Shown in pieces: positions 20,857 to 33,094 of a stretch of DNA of 64,000 nt. The stretch comes from Dallia pectoralis. Lineage: Eukaryota > Chordata > Actinopteri > Esociformes > Umbridae. The stretch is from NCBI GenBank assembly GCA_029465975.1, contig CM055738.1, positions 6,502,833 to 6,566,832 of the forward strand, read 5' to 3'. The position numbers and the translations under genes were made by a program. The notes under the pieces were generated by a model. It saw only the letters and a list, made by a program, of their open reading frames with translations. It made no database searches and was not told the origin of the DNA. The number at the start of each line of letters is the position of its first letter. The stretch's first letter is position 1.

Positions 20857-23800
20857 GTGAGTTCAAGAAGTCTTGTCATTGATCTATTTGCAGCTCAATG
20901 TTAAATATTGATTATAATACCGATTTATCACTTAGTGATTTTATTTAGACGACTGATGAAGCTCACTCACTATCTCCAGGACATGTGCCCTTCTGTGGTT
21001 TATATTTGCCTTACTAGGAGTAGTAAGGATAGTTCCCTGGTTAATCTTGTTCATGAATGTTGGTTTCAGTCCAAAACAATAATGTCATAAATCTAAATAA
21101 ATTGCTGTCGATTCTATCCATGAGTCAACACAATGAGGTCATCAATGTAGGCACGTCACATTATTAAATTATAGCAGGGAGTTCCCAGTGTCCCTTCATG
21201 TTCAAGTCTGGCAATGTCATTTTATTGCACCTCAAAAAAAAAGCTGGTTTATTGGGTGATCGAATTGCTGGGTTTGCAGGGGCGTGGTGCCTTAGTTGGG
21301 TTGTTTTCTTCAAACACTGTGGAATTATTGATGCTAGGTATTTGAAATTACCATGTCATAAGAATGAAGACGAGGCTAATTTGAGGCTGTGGCACTTTAG
21401 CCTCCCGGTTCTGTTATCTGGTTATTACATGAGAAGATTGGACTGTAATGTTTAGTCTGAGGCTTACACAGCGACACGTCATCATCATGATAGGACCATC
21501 CCTACTGGGAAACATGGTGTCGGCAGCATCATGCTGTGGGGATACTTTCCTGCGTCAGGGTCCAAAAAACCTGCGAAGATAGACGTCAAAAATGGGTGAA
21601 GAAAAATGCCTGCAAAGAGACCTGGGACTTGAGGGAAGGCTCATAAATCAGAAGGACAGTGACCCGAAACAAACAGCTGAAGCCAAATCAGGAGAAAAAA
21701 TGGAGAAGGATTGAGCAGACGGGAGAGAAAAACAGACAGAAGAGGTGAGAGTGGGTGGCGGGAAAATGCTCTGGAGATGGCCTGACTGAGTAGGCTGGGA
21801 GGAGTCAGAAAGACAGGGGACAAAGTAGTAAACAGAGAGCATGAAGGCGTTTGCTGTGGGATAGAAAAGGTAGAAAATAAATAATTGATTGGAGTCGTGG
21901 ATGGGATGTTAATGTTAAAGTAATGAGTTGTAAATCATAGTCAGGAAATCCGTTTGTCAAGGTGTCTAGTTGTCTAGGCTCCCGACACAAGACCACACAT
22001 CCAATAGGGGTTCGATCCCTAGCTCAGCCAACTGTCTCTGTACCTTTCCTGCATTTGCGTCTACATATCTGCCTTTCTATCTTCTCCTTCCTACTGTCTT
22101 AAAAAAAGTGTTATCCTGCCTAATGCCGTCAACCTGTAAAAATAATGATTCATGAGTAGTCACATTCTGTTGTTGTTTCATAATTTCAGAATGTGTTCAA
22201 GTGTTGCGCTTTATACACTCTTCAAAAAGCATGTTAAAGAAATACAGTGTTGTTTGGCGAACTATGCTGAGTGCTTGACCTCTGGACTTAAATTAATGCA
22301 TGTTGTCGCAGCCCTTAGTTTTGTTTAGTATACATGCAGATACAGTCCATAACCAGGTGAGAATACATGCAGATACAGTCCATAACCAGGTGAGAATACA
22401 TGCAGATACAGTCCATAACCAGGTGAGAATACATGCAGATACAGTCCATAACCAGGTGAGAATACATGCAGATACAGTCCATAACCAGGTGAGAATACAT
22501 GCAGATACAGTCCATAACCAGGTGAGAATACATGCAGATACAGTCCATAACCAGGTGAGAATACATGCAGATACAGTCCATAACCAGGTGAGAATACATG
22601 CAGATACAGTCCATAACCAGGTGAGAGTACATGCAGATACAGTCCATAACCAGGTGAGAGTACATGCAGATACAGTCCATAACCAGGTGAGAATTTGGTC
22701 TCAACCGGCCTATCGGGTTAATTAAAGGTTAAATAAAAAAATAGTATTAGTCACTAGTCACACTGTGAGACCACATCACATTGTTTGTTTGATTAACACA
22801 CCAATGACTGCTAGGTTAGGCTGCTGAATAAAGCTGACATCAGTCCCTGTTATCTGGAGAGCTGCAGGGCGTGTAGGTATTTAACCCACTGAATCACACA
22901 TAAGCCTGTCATGGTTTTGTAAACATTAGATTTCCTGAAAGATGGTTAGTCCCAAAATACCAAATAATTTATCTCTATTAAATGATTCACAGATTGAACT
23001 AAATGCATTATGGTAGGCAACTGGAATGGGCGATGACATATAGTTGGTCAAGTTGTCTACAAACATGAATCAGGGGACATCTGTAATTCATGCAGAGCAC
23101 AAATATTGTTTGTTCATTCCACTATTATTGAAAACAATTTCTGTATGAGTCAACAGTCTACAACACGTGGAATACATCTAATGCTTCTGTGTTGTTATTT
23201 GTGTCGTCGTGATCTTAGGGAATATTTTATTTTTTAAAGCTTCAAACCGTATCAGTGATACAAGGCCCTCTGCACTCCTAATGCGTCCTTCTAGCGAAAA
23301 ACGTACATTTGAATGTTAATTTTAACGTGAAAGCAAGAAAAAAATGGAACTTGCTATCTATCAAAAAACGGGAACAGTTCCAAACCTATAAATCAAATGA
23401 AAGATGTTTATTTGGATGTCATATTGCCACAAATGCTGAAAAGGAACACCGTTTGGGTGACAATGACTAATACATTCCTTCAATCGAATAAATATGTTTC
23501 CTTTCAACGTTTTGAAATGTGGACATTCAGACTGCTTGGGAATTCAGACGATGTGAGGTAACAGCGTGTGTGTGTGCAACGTTTCTACATGTGTGATCAT
23601 CAAGGAGGAAACACACTGACCGCCAATACACAGGCCACATCTAAAGCTCCAGACTGGTCATACAGCTGCGTACTGTTTCTGGCTACACACCTCACTGACC
23701 GCCAATACAAAGGCCACATCTAAAGCTCCAGACTGGTCATACAGCTGCGTACTGTTTCTGGCTACACACCTCACTGACCGCCAATACACAGGCCACATCT

Positions 23801-26800
23801 AAAGCTCCAGACTGGTCATACAGCTGCGTACTGTTTCTGGCTACACACCTCACTGACCGCCAATACACAGGCCACATCTAAAGCTCCAGACTGGTCATAC
23901 AGCTGCGTACTGTTTCTGGCTACACACCTCACTGACCGCCAATACACAGGCCACATCTAAAGCTCCAGACTGGTCATACAGCTGCGTACTGTTTCTGTCT
24001 ACACACCTCACTGACCGCCAATACACACTGTTTCTGGCTTGAGACAAGGCTTATCATCTAAATGTGCCAAATAGGCCAAGGAATAGCGGAGATACTCAAC
24101 GGCGTCCCCGTCTCATTTCATTGGTTTATGGCTGTGTGGCTACAGAGGAAAATACTGCAATTCATTGCCCATCCTGAGTCAGGTCATTATAGAGTCGCCC
24201 CCAACACACACACACACGCCCAAACACACACACACCCAAACACACACACGCACACTATGCACGTTAGCAAGTCTGAAGCATAATCAAGCAGAAACAGACA
24301 GTGGAACCTCCGCCGGCTCCGTGCATCCATCTTGTCCCCGGAGCCGAGTTCACTATGAATTTGAAACAGGAAGTAGTAAATAAACCTCCCTCTCTCCCGC
24401 TGCAACGTTAAACTGACATGCTGAACAATAAGAGAGCAGAGTGTAACAGGGTCTGGCAGGATGGGGGGGGACTCTATAGATAACTCTTCTAACTCTGGAG
24501 GAGAGCTCTGTCTGTTATACTTGCTCCCAGACGTTTGTGAAGCACAAGCATTCATCCACGTCGGTCTGTGTCCCTAATCACTATAGTCCGGGTTGTGTTG
24601 AAGTCTCGTAAAAAGCTTTTCCTGCCGACTCCAAGAGACCATGGCCTATTTGACATTACTGTATAAAGCGCGGATTAATCATTACCCTGCCCTGCCTTTC
24701 TGTGGACCTATTCATGTTGGTGTTGCAACGTATCTGAGAAGACTCTACTCGGCAGTGGCCATCTGTGGTCTATAGGGGTATATTATGTGAGTGACAACGT
24801 GTCAAAACGGTCCTACTGTCAAGGTTAACGGCCGATTTATTCTGAGGTTGACAACCTCCGTAGTCCTCTGTTACGCGCAGGTGTATCTATCGGTTTGTCC
24901 TTATGAAAGTGTTCCTGTCGTAGGATTTATTGAAGAATACCTCTATCTAGTGGCCAATGGCTTTTATTGCAATTGGAAATATTGCTGAATTTTCTTCCTG
25001 CTCCAATCCCATTTGTGTTTATTTTAGCACGTACGCGTGTGCAGTCTCCTTTCAGATGAAATTATTCAATAAACTGTCCATGTTGGAAAAAAGATTGGTT
25101 ACCAGAAATTCCACTATAGATTGTATTTTTCAAATGGCTCATCTTTGATCTTCTATACTCTTCTGGCTAAAACATTTGGGATCACATAGAAATGTCCTTG
25201 TTTTCCACGAAAACATACACAGATGAGTTTGAATAGGACATATAGCAAAATAGATAGATGTATACACATATGGTAACTGACAAGGATAGAAATAACCATT
25301 ATAATTGTAGTCATTTAAACAAGTTACATCAAAGATTGGCAGCTTTGCAGACCTTTAGCTTTCTAGTTGTGAGTTTGTTGAGGCACTCTGTGGAGATCCT
25401 GAAGCTCCTCCCACAAGTTAAATTGGCTTGATGAAGACATATTATTCAGACGGATCAGCACCGAAACAAACAACTTTCTCCACTTAGAGGACTTTAATGT
25501 TTTGTCAACGTTTTGAACATCCGGATCGTTCAGCTCTCGGAAAATGATGATAAGTATTTTCTCTGTAAGCCGTGTCGGTGTTAAAGTCAATGTCATTCTG
25601 GAATACCTTTACGGGCCCAATTCCATTAATGTTCACAAAAGGAAACTGATATGATATTTAAAGGCCTTTGACAGCAGAAGACTATAAAAAGCACACCGAT
25701 TATTCATGACAGATTTTTAATGTGACTGATGCCGTTATCAGCACTTCTAGATGGTATCTCTCCCAACGATGGATGCCCACTTAAATGAGATATTTTAATT
25801 AGGTTACTTTATAAATGAACTGCACAGCAGTGCCATGGTTGGGCAGGACGTTACACAACTGTTATCTATGGAGGCTTGACCCTGCGCCAGTCATATCAGC
25901 AGTGGGACACAAGTTATCCTATAGATGGGAAGTCATTGGTTATTTCGCTTCAACATAATACATGTTAGAAATGTATTTTTTCTAAGGCAAATCTGGACAG
26001 ACTTTGTGTTCATGGATGGTATGTCACATTCTTATAAAGATGTGTATGCTCAATAAATAAAATAATAACACAATAGTTCTCCTCATTCGATAACAGAGAT
26101 GTGATTTTAGGACTTTGTTTCACCCGTGCTAAAACTAAAACCAATTAGCTTCGCCCAAACTTCTCTCCTGCTGGCATCTTTCAAATGACTCTGTAGCTTT
26201 GATCTTCTTTGCGTTTTAAAATATTTCTAAAGTTTTCTCAATATGCCTGAGTTGTTCTTGCTCTACTCTCTGTTACAACTTAACTTTGTCTTTCTCTCTC
26301 TGACCTGTCACACGTTCCACCTCTCTCTACTTCTCTCCAGCTGACAAGAGTCCATGTCATCTCGAGGAGGCACCAGGTCCCTGCCGGGGTCTGGTGAGCC
26401 GCTATTTCTTTGACAACCAGAGCAAAGAGTGCAAGCACTTCTACTACGGCGGCTGCTTTGGCAATGCAAACAACTTCAGGAATATGCGAGAGTGCCGGGC
26501 CCGGTGCCAGAATCCAGGTAAAGTGTGGCAATTGACAGGTCCCCTTAAAAACAGGGCATCTGTGGCCTAATGTGCCCTGACATGTACTGCTGCATTATCC
26601 GGCCCACTGCGCTCTCAGCAAAAAAAATTGCTGAAAATAAAAATCCTGACCAGCTCCCCGAAGTGTTGAAAGCAAAACAGGTTCTGAAGATTACTTATAC
26701 ACAGACATACTGCAGTGGGGAATGTGGCCCAGCTCTTTCTTTCTATGACAAAACTATTTTTATGCCAAGCTTATTTTTTGGGCAAACATCTCATTGTGTC

Positions 26801-29800
26801 ATGGAGATTGTATGGTATCTATCATACAATACATGTGGGTCCTCTTCCAGGTTGTTACATCATGGTTATAGCAGATGTAAAGGTCTTAGTATCGTGATAG
26901 TGGAGAGTGTTTTTTCAGGTGTATATATTTGATTTTGATTTCCATTAACATTTCTGAATGTCAATACAATGAAAAGTAGATATATGAATTGACTTTATAT
27001 GTCAAAGTAAATGCATTCCTTGACTAAATGTGTCGAAGTAAATAAAAGACTAAGAGTTTGATTATGACTAAAACCGCCAGACGTATCTTTATGATGTTAC
27101 AAACAATACTGCTGAATAATGTAGAATAATAATGATATTTTTTCGGCTGAATATGAATTTCATGAATGCATTGACTTGTTAACGCATCGTTGCCGTGCAC
27201 TAATAAACTTTTGCTTTTGCATGCTGTAATTTGTGATTTTAATAAGCCGTAACCGTTGCCGGTTCTATTGCAGAAGTTGGCACTGTGACCGATAAGGTGG
27301 ATGAGGCACCAACACTGTTTGAAGCCCCTAAATTGGTTTACGCCTTTAAAGAACCCACCATCCAATTCAGTGTTCAGCCCCTCGATGAATCTGGTGAGAC
27401 ATCATGCTCATGTTTATGGACTTCAAGTCAACGTTTTAGTCATATTTAATTCTTAACAAATTGATGGCTCAAGAAATCGATTAGGAAAAAATATGACGAA
27501 AGAATATTGTTCATCAGGCTATGATATGACACTGTTTTCCTGATAATGTTCACCAGGCTAGGATATGACACTGTTTTCCTGATAATGTTCACCAGGCTAG
27601 GATATGACACTGTTTTCCTGATAATGTTCACCAGGCTAGGATATGACACTGTTTTCCTGATAATGTTCACCAGGCTAGGATATGACACTGTTTTCCTGAT
27701 AATGTTCACCAGGCTAGGATATGACACTGTTTTCCTGATAATGTTCACCAGGCTAGGATATGACACTGTTTTCCTGATAATGTTCACCAGGCTAGGATAT
27801 GACACTGTTTTCCTAATAATGTTCATCAGGCTAGGATATGACACTGTTTTCCTGATAATGTTCACCAGGCTAGGATATGACACTGTTTTCCTGATAATGT
27901 TCACCAGGCTAGGATATGACACTGTTTTCCTAATAATGTTCATCAGGCTAGGATATGACACTGTTTTCCTGATAATGTTCACCAGGCTAGGATATGACAC
28001 TGTTTTCCTGATAATGTTCACCAGGCTAGGATATGACACTGTTTTCCTAATAATGTTCACCAGGCTAGGATATGACACTGTTTTCCTAATAATGTTCATT
28101 AGGATAGGATATGACACTGTTTTCCTAGTAATAGCTAATAATAACAATGTTATTACACAATATACACAATAAACTGCCAGGTAAGTTTTCAGTTTCGATA
28201 AGGAAAGGAGGATAAGGACTTTTAAGTACCTATGTCATAAAATAAAGGTGGCTTAGTGATCAAGGGAGCACCACACAGAGAGACAGGAAATGAGTCATTA
28301 CAGAAAAAATATACTAACAGCTAAACAGAGGTTGGTAATGTCAATTTTGCAATAGTTAGACAGTGGCCTGTGATTTATACATGTCATGTTTTTCAGGTGA
28401 ACTTGCTTTGAGTGACACACACACACACACAAGTCAAGAGAACAATGTGGCGATTTCCTAAGTGCCCCACAATCGACTGTAGCTGATAGCAAGGACAAGT
28501 TTTCGCAGTAGATTAACAAACTGAAACATTTTACGGTCCCAGTGGTGTCGCGCTCCCTTACCTTGTCCGTTTTCATCCTTTACAACTGACAGTGATTCAC
28601 TGGCATATAAATGTGTGTCTCCACTATATGGTTGGGTTTAGTGTTCATAAACCCACCAGGGAGGACACACACAGACGAGGTACAAAGGGCCAGAGGGAGT
28701 CTTCAGCCTAGTTACAGTGTCACAGCATTACACCGTCACATAGTTACAGCGCCAGAGCATTACACCGTCACATAGTTACAGCATTACAACAATACAGCGT
28801 CACAGCATTACACATAGTTACAGCGCCACAGCATTACAGCGTTACAGCGCCACAGCATTACACCGTACACAGAGCCACAGCATTACACATTAGTTACAGA
28901 GCCACAGCATTACACCGTCACATAGTTACAGCGTCAGCATTACAACAATACAGCGTCACAGCATTACAACAATACAGCGTCACAGCATTACAACAATACA
29001 GTGTCACAGCATTACACCGTCACATATTTACAGCGCCAGAGCATTACACCGTCACATAGTTACAGCGCCACAGCATTACACCGTCACATAGTTACAGAGC
29101 CACAGCATTACAACAATACAGCGTCACAGCATTACACCGTCACATAGTTACAGCGCCACAGCGTTACACCGTCGCATAGTTACAGCGCCACAGCATTACA
29201 ACGATACAGCGTCACAGCGTTACACCGTCACATTAATACAATAGCACAAAATAACCGTCTTATTAGCTAGCAATGAACTCATAGAACCGAAGACGATGTT
29301 TATAACACTAAAGAAAGACTTTACTGTAGCACATCATGACAGCATCTCCTGCTCATAACTGCTCCCGTATATCTCTTTCAGACTTCACTCCTCCACCAGT
29401 CTGTCTCAGTGGCATTGACAGGGGCACGCCTTGTGAAGGAGAGGGTAGATCCGAGAGGAGGTACGTGTACAACCCCAGGACCAAGCGATGCCACGGGTTA
29501 CCCTACAGTGGCTGCGGGGGTAACCGGAACAATTTCGTCCTCAAGAGACACTGCATCAAGATGTGCATGAAGCCGGGTAAGATCTAAGTTGTTTGTTTTC
29601 TGCAAACACCAGTCTTGTTCTGGGACCTTGGGGTTACTGGGTCTATCAATGCGGTGGGGGTACTGGAGCCCTGGGGGTACTGGGTCTATCAATGGGGTGG
29701 GAGTTCTGGGACCTTGGGGTTACTGGGTCTATCAATGGGGTGGGAGTTCTGGGGCCCTGGGGGTACTGGGTCTATCAATGGGGTTGGAGTTCTGGGGCCC

Positions 29801-30364
29801 TGGGGGTACTGGGTTTATCCATGGGGGGTACTGGGCCCCTGGGGGTACTGGGCTTATCAACGAGTTTGTGGCACTGGGACTCTGGGGGAACTGGGTCTAT
29901 CCATGGGGGTACTGGGACCCTGGGGTACTGTGTTTATCCATGGGCGGTGCTGGGACTCTGGGGGAACTGGGTTTATCCATGGGGGGTACTTGGACTCTGG
30001 GGGAACTGGGTTTATCCATGGGGGGTACTGGGACTCTGGGGGAACTGGGTTTATCCATGGGGGGTACTTGGACTCTGGGGGAACTGGGTCTATCCATGGG
30101 GGGTACTGGGACCCTGGGGGTACTCGGTCTATCCATGGGGGGTACTGGGCTTATCCATGGGGGGTACTGGGACTCTGGGGGAACTGGGTCTATCCATGGG
30201 GGGTACTCATGAGTTCATAACATTACTACCACACAAATGCAATGTCTATTTCCTTACTATGGCAGATTGTCATTTGAGTCGTTCTGTTTTTAGGGTACCC
30301 TGAAAAAAGAATTCCCATCCGCATAAAGAAGAAGAACATCGATATTTTATTTCAATCTGTCTAA
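20656..30364 (+). CDS. tfpi: Tissue factor pathway inhibitor (TFPI), five exons, 5' end missing
   Basis: Secreted Kunitz-type inhibitor of the tissue factor-factor VIIa complex and factor Xa. Exons read from GT-AG borders: 20656-20856, 26341-26517, 27274-27393, 29382-29576, 30294-30364. Every internal border is phase 1, as expected for Kunitz modules, and the joined frame is open for about 254 codons to TAA at 30362-30364. The order is Kunitz 1, Kunitz 2, linker, Kunitz 3, basic tail, which is the TFPI-alpha layout. Kunitz 1 and 2 have the canonical cysteine spacing (8-15-7-12-3), with Lys and Arg at P1. The tail contains RIKKK, matching the basic TFPI-alpha C terminus. Human TFPI lies directly upstream of CALCRL on the same strand, as here. 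The signal-peptide exon was not found, and the stretch between Kunitz 1 and Kunitz 2 is only 8 residues, so one small exon may be unseen. TFPI2 is less likely because of the tail and the synteny. Confidence 0.93.
21480..21690 (+). mobile_element. Tc1-like transposase fragment
   Basis: The plus strand reads like the middle of a Tc1 transposase: GSIMLWGYFPASGS is the block leading to the second catalytic Asp, followed by a decayed part. Stops and missing codons break it. No terminal repeats were seen. Confidence 0.7.
21961..22140 (+). mobile_element. tRNA-derived SINE
   Basis: An RNA polymerase III B box GGTTCGATCCC lies at 22009-22019, about 40 bases after an A-box-like tctagttgtctagg. An unrelated body and an A-rich end near 22098-22108 follow. 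This is a typical tRNA-head SINE. Confidence 0.7.
22327..22695. repeat. 33-bp tandem repeat, 11 copies
   Basis: A 33-bp unit (atacatgcagatacagtcca plus 13 more bases) in near-perfect head-to-tail copies; the last copies carry gagagt for gagaat. Units abut with no unique spacers. Confidence 0.97.
22696..23611. other. No gene seen (tfpi intron)
   Basis: AT-rich unique sequence. No exon or mobile element recognised. Confidence 0.6.
23612..24030. repeat. 79-bp tandem repeat, about five copies
   Basis: The period is 79 bp (actgaccgcc at 23615 and 23694). Copies are nearly identical, and the last is truncated. Confidence 0.95.
25165..25450 (-). mobile_element. Tc1-like terminal fragment
   Basis: It shares the tgggatcacatagaaatgtc end and the following non-coding stretch with the relic at 8723, then a short decayed start of the transposase region (cctcccacaagttaaattgg). 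It appears truncated. Confidence 0.7.
26341..26517 (+). CDS. tfpi: tfpi exon: Kunitz domain 2
   Basis: The acceptor follows a strong pyrimidine run ending at 26340, and the donor GT is at 26518-26519. Six cysteines have canonical spacing and P1 is Arg (in PCRGL), which matches the factor Xa-binding Kunitz 2 of the family. YYGGC and GNANNF are conserved. Only eight residues separate its first cysteine from the last cysteine of Kunitz 1. Human TFPI has a linker of about twenty residues there. Confidence 0.93.
27274..27393 (+). CDS. tfpi: tfpi exon: linker between Kunitz 2 and 3
   Basis: A 120-nt, phase 1-1 exon with acceptor CAG ending at 27273 and donor GT at 27394. It encodes about 40 residues rich in Pro, Glu, Val and Thr with no cysteine, which fits the flexible connector between the second and third Kunitz domains. 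Its position, phase symmetry and uninterrupted frame support it. The residues themselves are poorly conserved in the family, so support is mainly structural. Confidence 0.82.
27510..28130. repeat. 39-bp tandem repeat, about 16 copies, in a tfpi intron
   Basis: The period is 39 bp (gataatg at 27542 and 27581). The unit contains caccaggctaggatatgaca. Open on both strands because 39 is a multiple of three. Copies are nearly identical, with single-base variants. Confidence 0.97.
28695..29240. repeat. Irregular repeats in the tfpi intron before Kunitz 3
   Basis: Permuted modules such as cacagcattacaccgtcaca and tagttacagcgcc, with no strict period. The array ends about 140 bp before the Kunitz 3 exon. 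Confidence 0.9.
29382..29576 (+). CDS. tfpi: tfpi exon: Kunitz domain 3, atypical loop
   Basis: The acceptor ends at 29381 and the donor GT is at 29577-29578. It encodes six cysteines, but the spacing is 9-18-7-12-3 instead of 8-15-7-12-3. One residue is added before the second cysteine and three after it, enlarging the reactive loop. P1 is Glu (PCEGEG). Kunitz 3 of human TFPI has Arg at this position, inhibits no protease and binds protein S. YSGCGGN and NNF near the third and fourth cysteines are conserved, so the fold is probably kept. Confidence 0.9.
29600..30212. repeat. Tandem array filling the last tfpi intron
   Basis: Units of 39 bp in the second half (ggaactgggtttatccatgg at 30002 and 30041) and longer related units in the first half. 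It starts about 24 bases after the Kunitz 3 donor and ends about 80 bases before the last acceptor. Long ORFs here are artefacts. Confidence 0.95.
30294..30364 (+). CDS. tfpi: tfpi last coding exon: basic C-terminal tail
   Basis: The acceptor TAG ends at 30293, and the frame reaches TAA at 30362-30364 after 22 complete codons. The encoded tail is lysine and arginine rich (KRIPIRIKKK) and ends in a short hydrophobic segment, resembling the basic heparin- and cell-surface-binding tail of TFPI-alpha. No hydrophobic GPI-signal exon of the TFPI-beta type was recognised. Confidence 0.85.
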
Positions 30365-30834
30365 AAGCATGGCTTTATTGTTAAATCATTTCTACATACA
30401 CTACTTTTTAATCTTTATTTATGTCATTCTTATTTGACTTTGGTGTTATTTTGTAGTGTTGTTGTAAATGTATAATTTTGTTTGCTCTATTGTGTAATTT
30501 GTATTGTTTAAAAAAAAATCAAATCTTTTGTTTAAAAAGAAGAAGGAAAAAACATTAGAAATGCTGGTATATAAGTGTACTTTTTTCTTTGTGAGCACCA
30601 GACAAGTTTGTTTTTTGATAAATGATGGAAATTAAGGAAGACCTTTGTCGGTGCTCGTTCTTGGCTGCGCTGTGATTGGTCAATCTACATTCTAGGGTGT
30701 GGCTTAGCCAAAGGCGAATTGCGCTGCACATTCATAATAATTACAATAAGATAATTCATCTGTTTTAACTATTGCATTTTCTGTGTTATTACAACTTCAT
30801 GTGGATAATGTATTTTAATTAGGGGATAAATAAA
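30365..30834 (+). other. tfpi: tfpi 3' untranslated region (probable)
   Basis: AT-rich sequence follows the tfpi stop codon with no open frame. It runs to a candidate AATAAA at 30829-30834. The extent is inferred from the first canonical signal only. Confidence 0.5.
30829..30834 (+). terminator. tfpi: Candidate polyadenylation signal of tfpi
   Basis: AATAAA lies about 465 bases after the tfpi stop, followed by T- and GT-rich sequence suitable as a downstream element. Confidence 0.5.
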
Positions 30835-31967
30835 TATTTCATTGATTTTACCAATTTACAAAATCGTTGCGTGCAGTTCTCGGACACATGGGGGCAGTGT
30901 TGTACTGACAGTATAGACGACTTTTCTTCCTTGCTTTGGGAATGTCATTGAATAGACATATTACCAATTTGCTCTCTGGTTCTAATCATTAGGGTTCCTC
31001 CGTCAGGAGGAAACCTATTGTTATTGTGAGTATTCTTATTATTGAATTGTATTTTATTTTAGGGATGACAGCATAGTTTATGCCGTTCCGTTAAACCTTT
31101 AATACTCACACACACATTATGCAAATACGCCAACCTGCAGGCATCCTATTGGCTACATGTTGAGAAACATTGTCCTAATGGACAACCATGAAGAAAATGC
31201 CTAACGATATTTTCCATGAAACGTCCGGATAAATTACTGTAGCACAACCGCAGTATCTGAGTTCTTTGTGTAGTCGTCAGTTACAGGAGCCTTCATCACA
31301 CAGTCTGCGTTCTTCATGAGGGAGTTATATCAAGCTGAGGTGTGCCCGTCTATATTCCATTATGTGAATGGAAAATGGATGGTAAATGAAAAGGTAATAA
31401 TCAGTGCCACTCGGTTATGTTATACAAGATGCACAGTCCAGATATAATATGTAATTGGACAGGTACGTTGTAAATGGATCTGATGTGATTGGTTGGTGGG
31501 AGAAATTATCCAAGTTGGGATGCCTACATTTTTCACGCTTATGTACTTTTACTCAAATGTTTTTACTTGGTGTAACTCAAAGTTAGATAAATGTTTCTAC
31601 TGACTTAAAATGTTTGTGGTACTGACTTTCATAATTTTTTTTAGGTGTAAATTAAATAAAAAATTCATGTACATTGGCTGATTAATTCATCTTAGCTAGA
31701 CAAACATCAAACACATACATTTGTCAGTAGAAATCCAATCATGTAGTAAAACCAATATTTTGCACCCAATACTGAAATTATTGTAAAGATTACATAAAAA
31801 TCTTCCCGTCAAAATCCAGATCCATCTCTACACAGCTGACTCGGATAAGCAAACATGCAAACATCTGAATCAAGCACTGCCTATTTGAAATCAGCTGTAA
31901 CGCAAAAAGCCCGGTGGGTTTTCCGGAGGCGCTGTTGGATAACTGGTGATGTAACAGGATGTTGCTG
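30835..31967. other. No gene seen; possible repeat end near 31005
   Basis: AT-rich intergenic DNA. The sequence ggttcctccgtcaggaggaa near 31005 contains a short inverted repeat and looks like a transposon-end motif, but I could not assign a family. Confidence 0.5.
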
Positions 31968-32212
31968 ACGACAGTGGGATCCTTCCACCAGCATATCTGC
32001 TCCAGTCCCACAGTGGGAGCCTTCCACCAGCATATCTGCTCCAGTCCCACAGTGGAGATCCTTCCACCAGCATATCTGCTCCAGTCCCACAGTGGGATCC
32101 TTCCACCAGCATATCTGCTCCAGACCCACAGTGGAGATCCTTCCACCAGCATATCTGCTCCAGACCCACAGTGGGATCCTTCCACCAGCATATCTACTCC
32201 AGACCCAGTCAC
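31968..32212. repeat. 38/39-bp tandem repeat, about six copies
   Basis: The unit contains ccttccaccagcatatctgc. Alternate copies differ by cagtccc or cagaccc and by gggatcc or ggagatcc. Confidence 0.95.
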
Positions 32213-33094
32213 ACACTTTATTCATTCAGCGTCTGGATGCGGTCGGGTTTAGCGCACAATTCTCTAGGGTCGGTGCTGCGGGTGTAAGGGAGCTGTTGCG
32301 GGAGATCTAATAACCGCATTGGCACTGTATTGGAAACTATTAAAATCAGGTAAGAACCTGTAATAACATATGTATCCTGCTGCATATCTGTTTATTGGGG
32401 ACAAATTGCTCCTCGGATTATTGCAAAAGCTGGTTTTAAATTGGGGTCAAAATAATAGTTTATTGATAGTTTATTAATAACCGGTTGAAGACATCGATGA
32501 TCAGAAATAGTTATTTTGTGATAGGACACATTTTCGGATGAATTCATATAGACGATCTGAATAAGGGCTTATATAAATATACCGGTTTAATATCCATGCA
32601 CTCTTCATATAGATAACCCGTTGTACTGTATTATATTGTATTGTGTTATATTGGAAGGATGGAAAACAAGTGCGCATATCATACTGGCAAGTCATTTGCA
32701 CTAATATTTAACACACTTATATGTAATATATAATGTTATATGTGTATCCTATATGATATCGCTGTGCATTGGAATAACAGTAAGTGGATCCGATCTGTGT
32801 AGTGAGCCTCAGACATTATAATGGGAATATTTAATCGGTGCCTATTCATGGTGTTCGGATTGATTTAATCTATATGACAGCCTTTATTAATGTCATGACT
32901 CATGAGCGCTGGTTAGTTTGGAGAGTTTTTTGGGGGTTCAACATATTGGGTGAGATTTCAGGGAACCATATTTGAAAGTGATCATCTGTTCCTGAACGTG
33001 TGGTTTTCCACTGATACTGATCGACTCATATTAATAAAACCCTTTACACTAAAGCCATCAAATAATGAACATGGCCTGGCACATTCAGTTGATA
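32213..33094. other. No gene seen
   Basis: AT-rich unique sequence without recognised features. Confidence 0.6.

Larger units (their letters stand above)
20857..26340 (+). other. tfpi: tfpi intron between Kunitz 1 and Kunitz 2
   Basis: A 5.5-kb intron holding a Tc1 fragment (21480-21690), a SINE (21961-22140), two tandem arrays (22327-22695, 23612-24030), a CA-rich stretch (24200-24250) and another Tc1 fragment (25165-25450). A small phase 1-1 linker exon is expected by comparison with mammalian TFPI but was not recognised. Confidence 0.75.

Noticed and set aside
22300..22725. CRISPR-like regular repeats (33 bp)
   Set aside because: Copies abut without spacers and the DNA is vertebrate. It is an ordinary tandem repeat.
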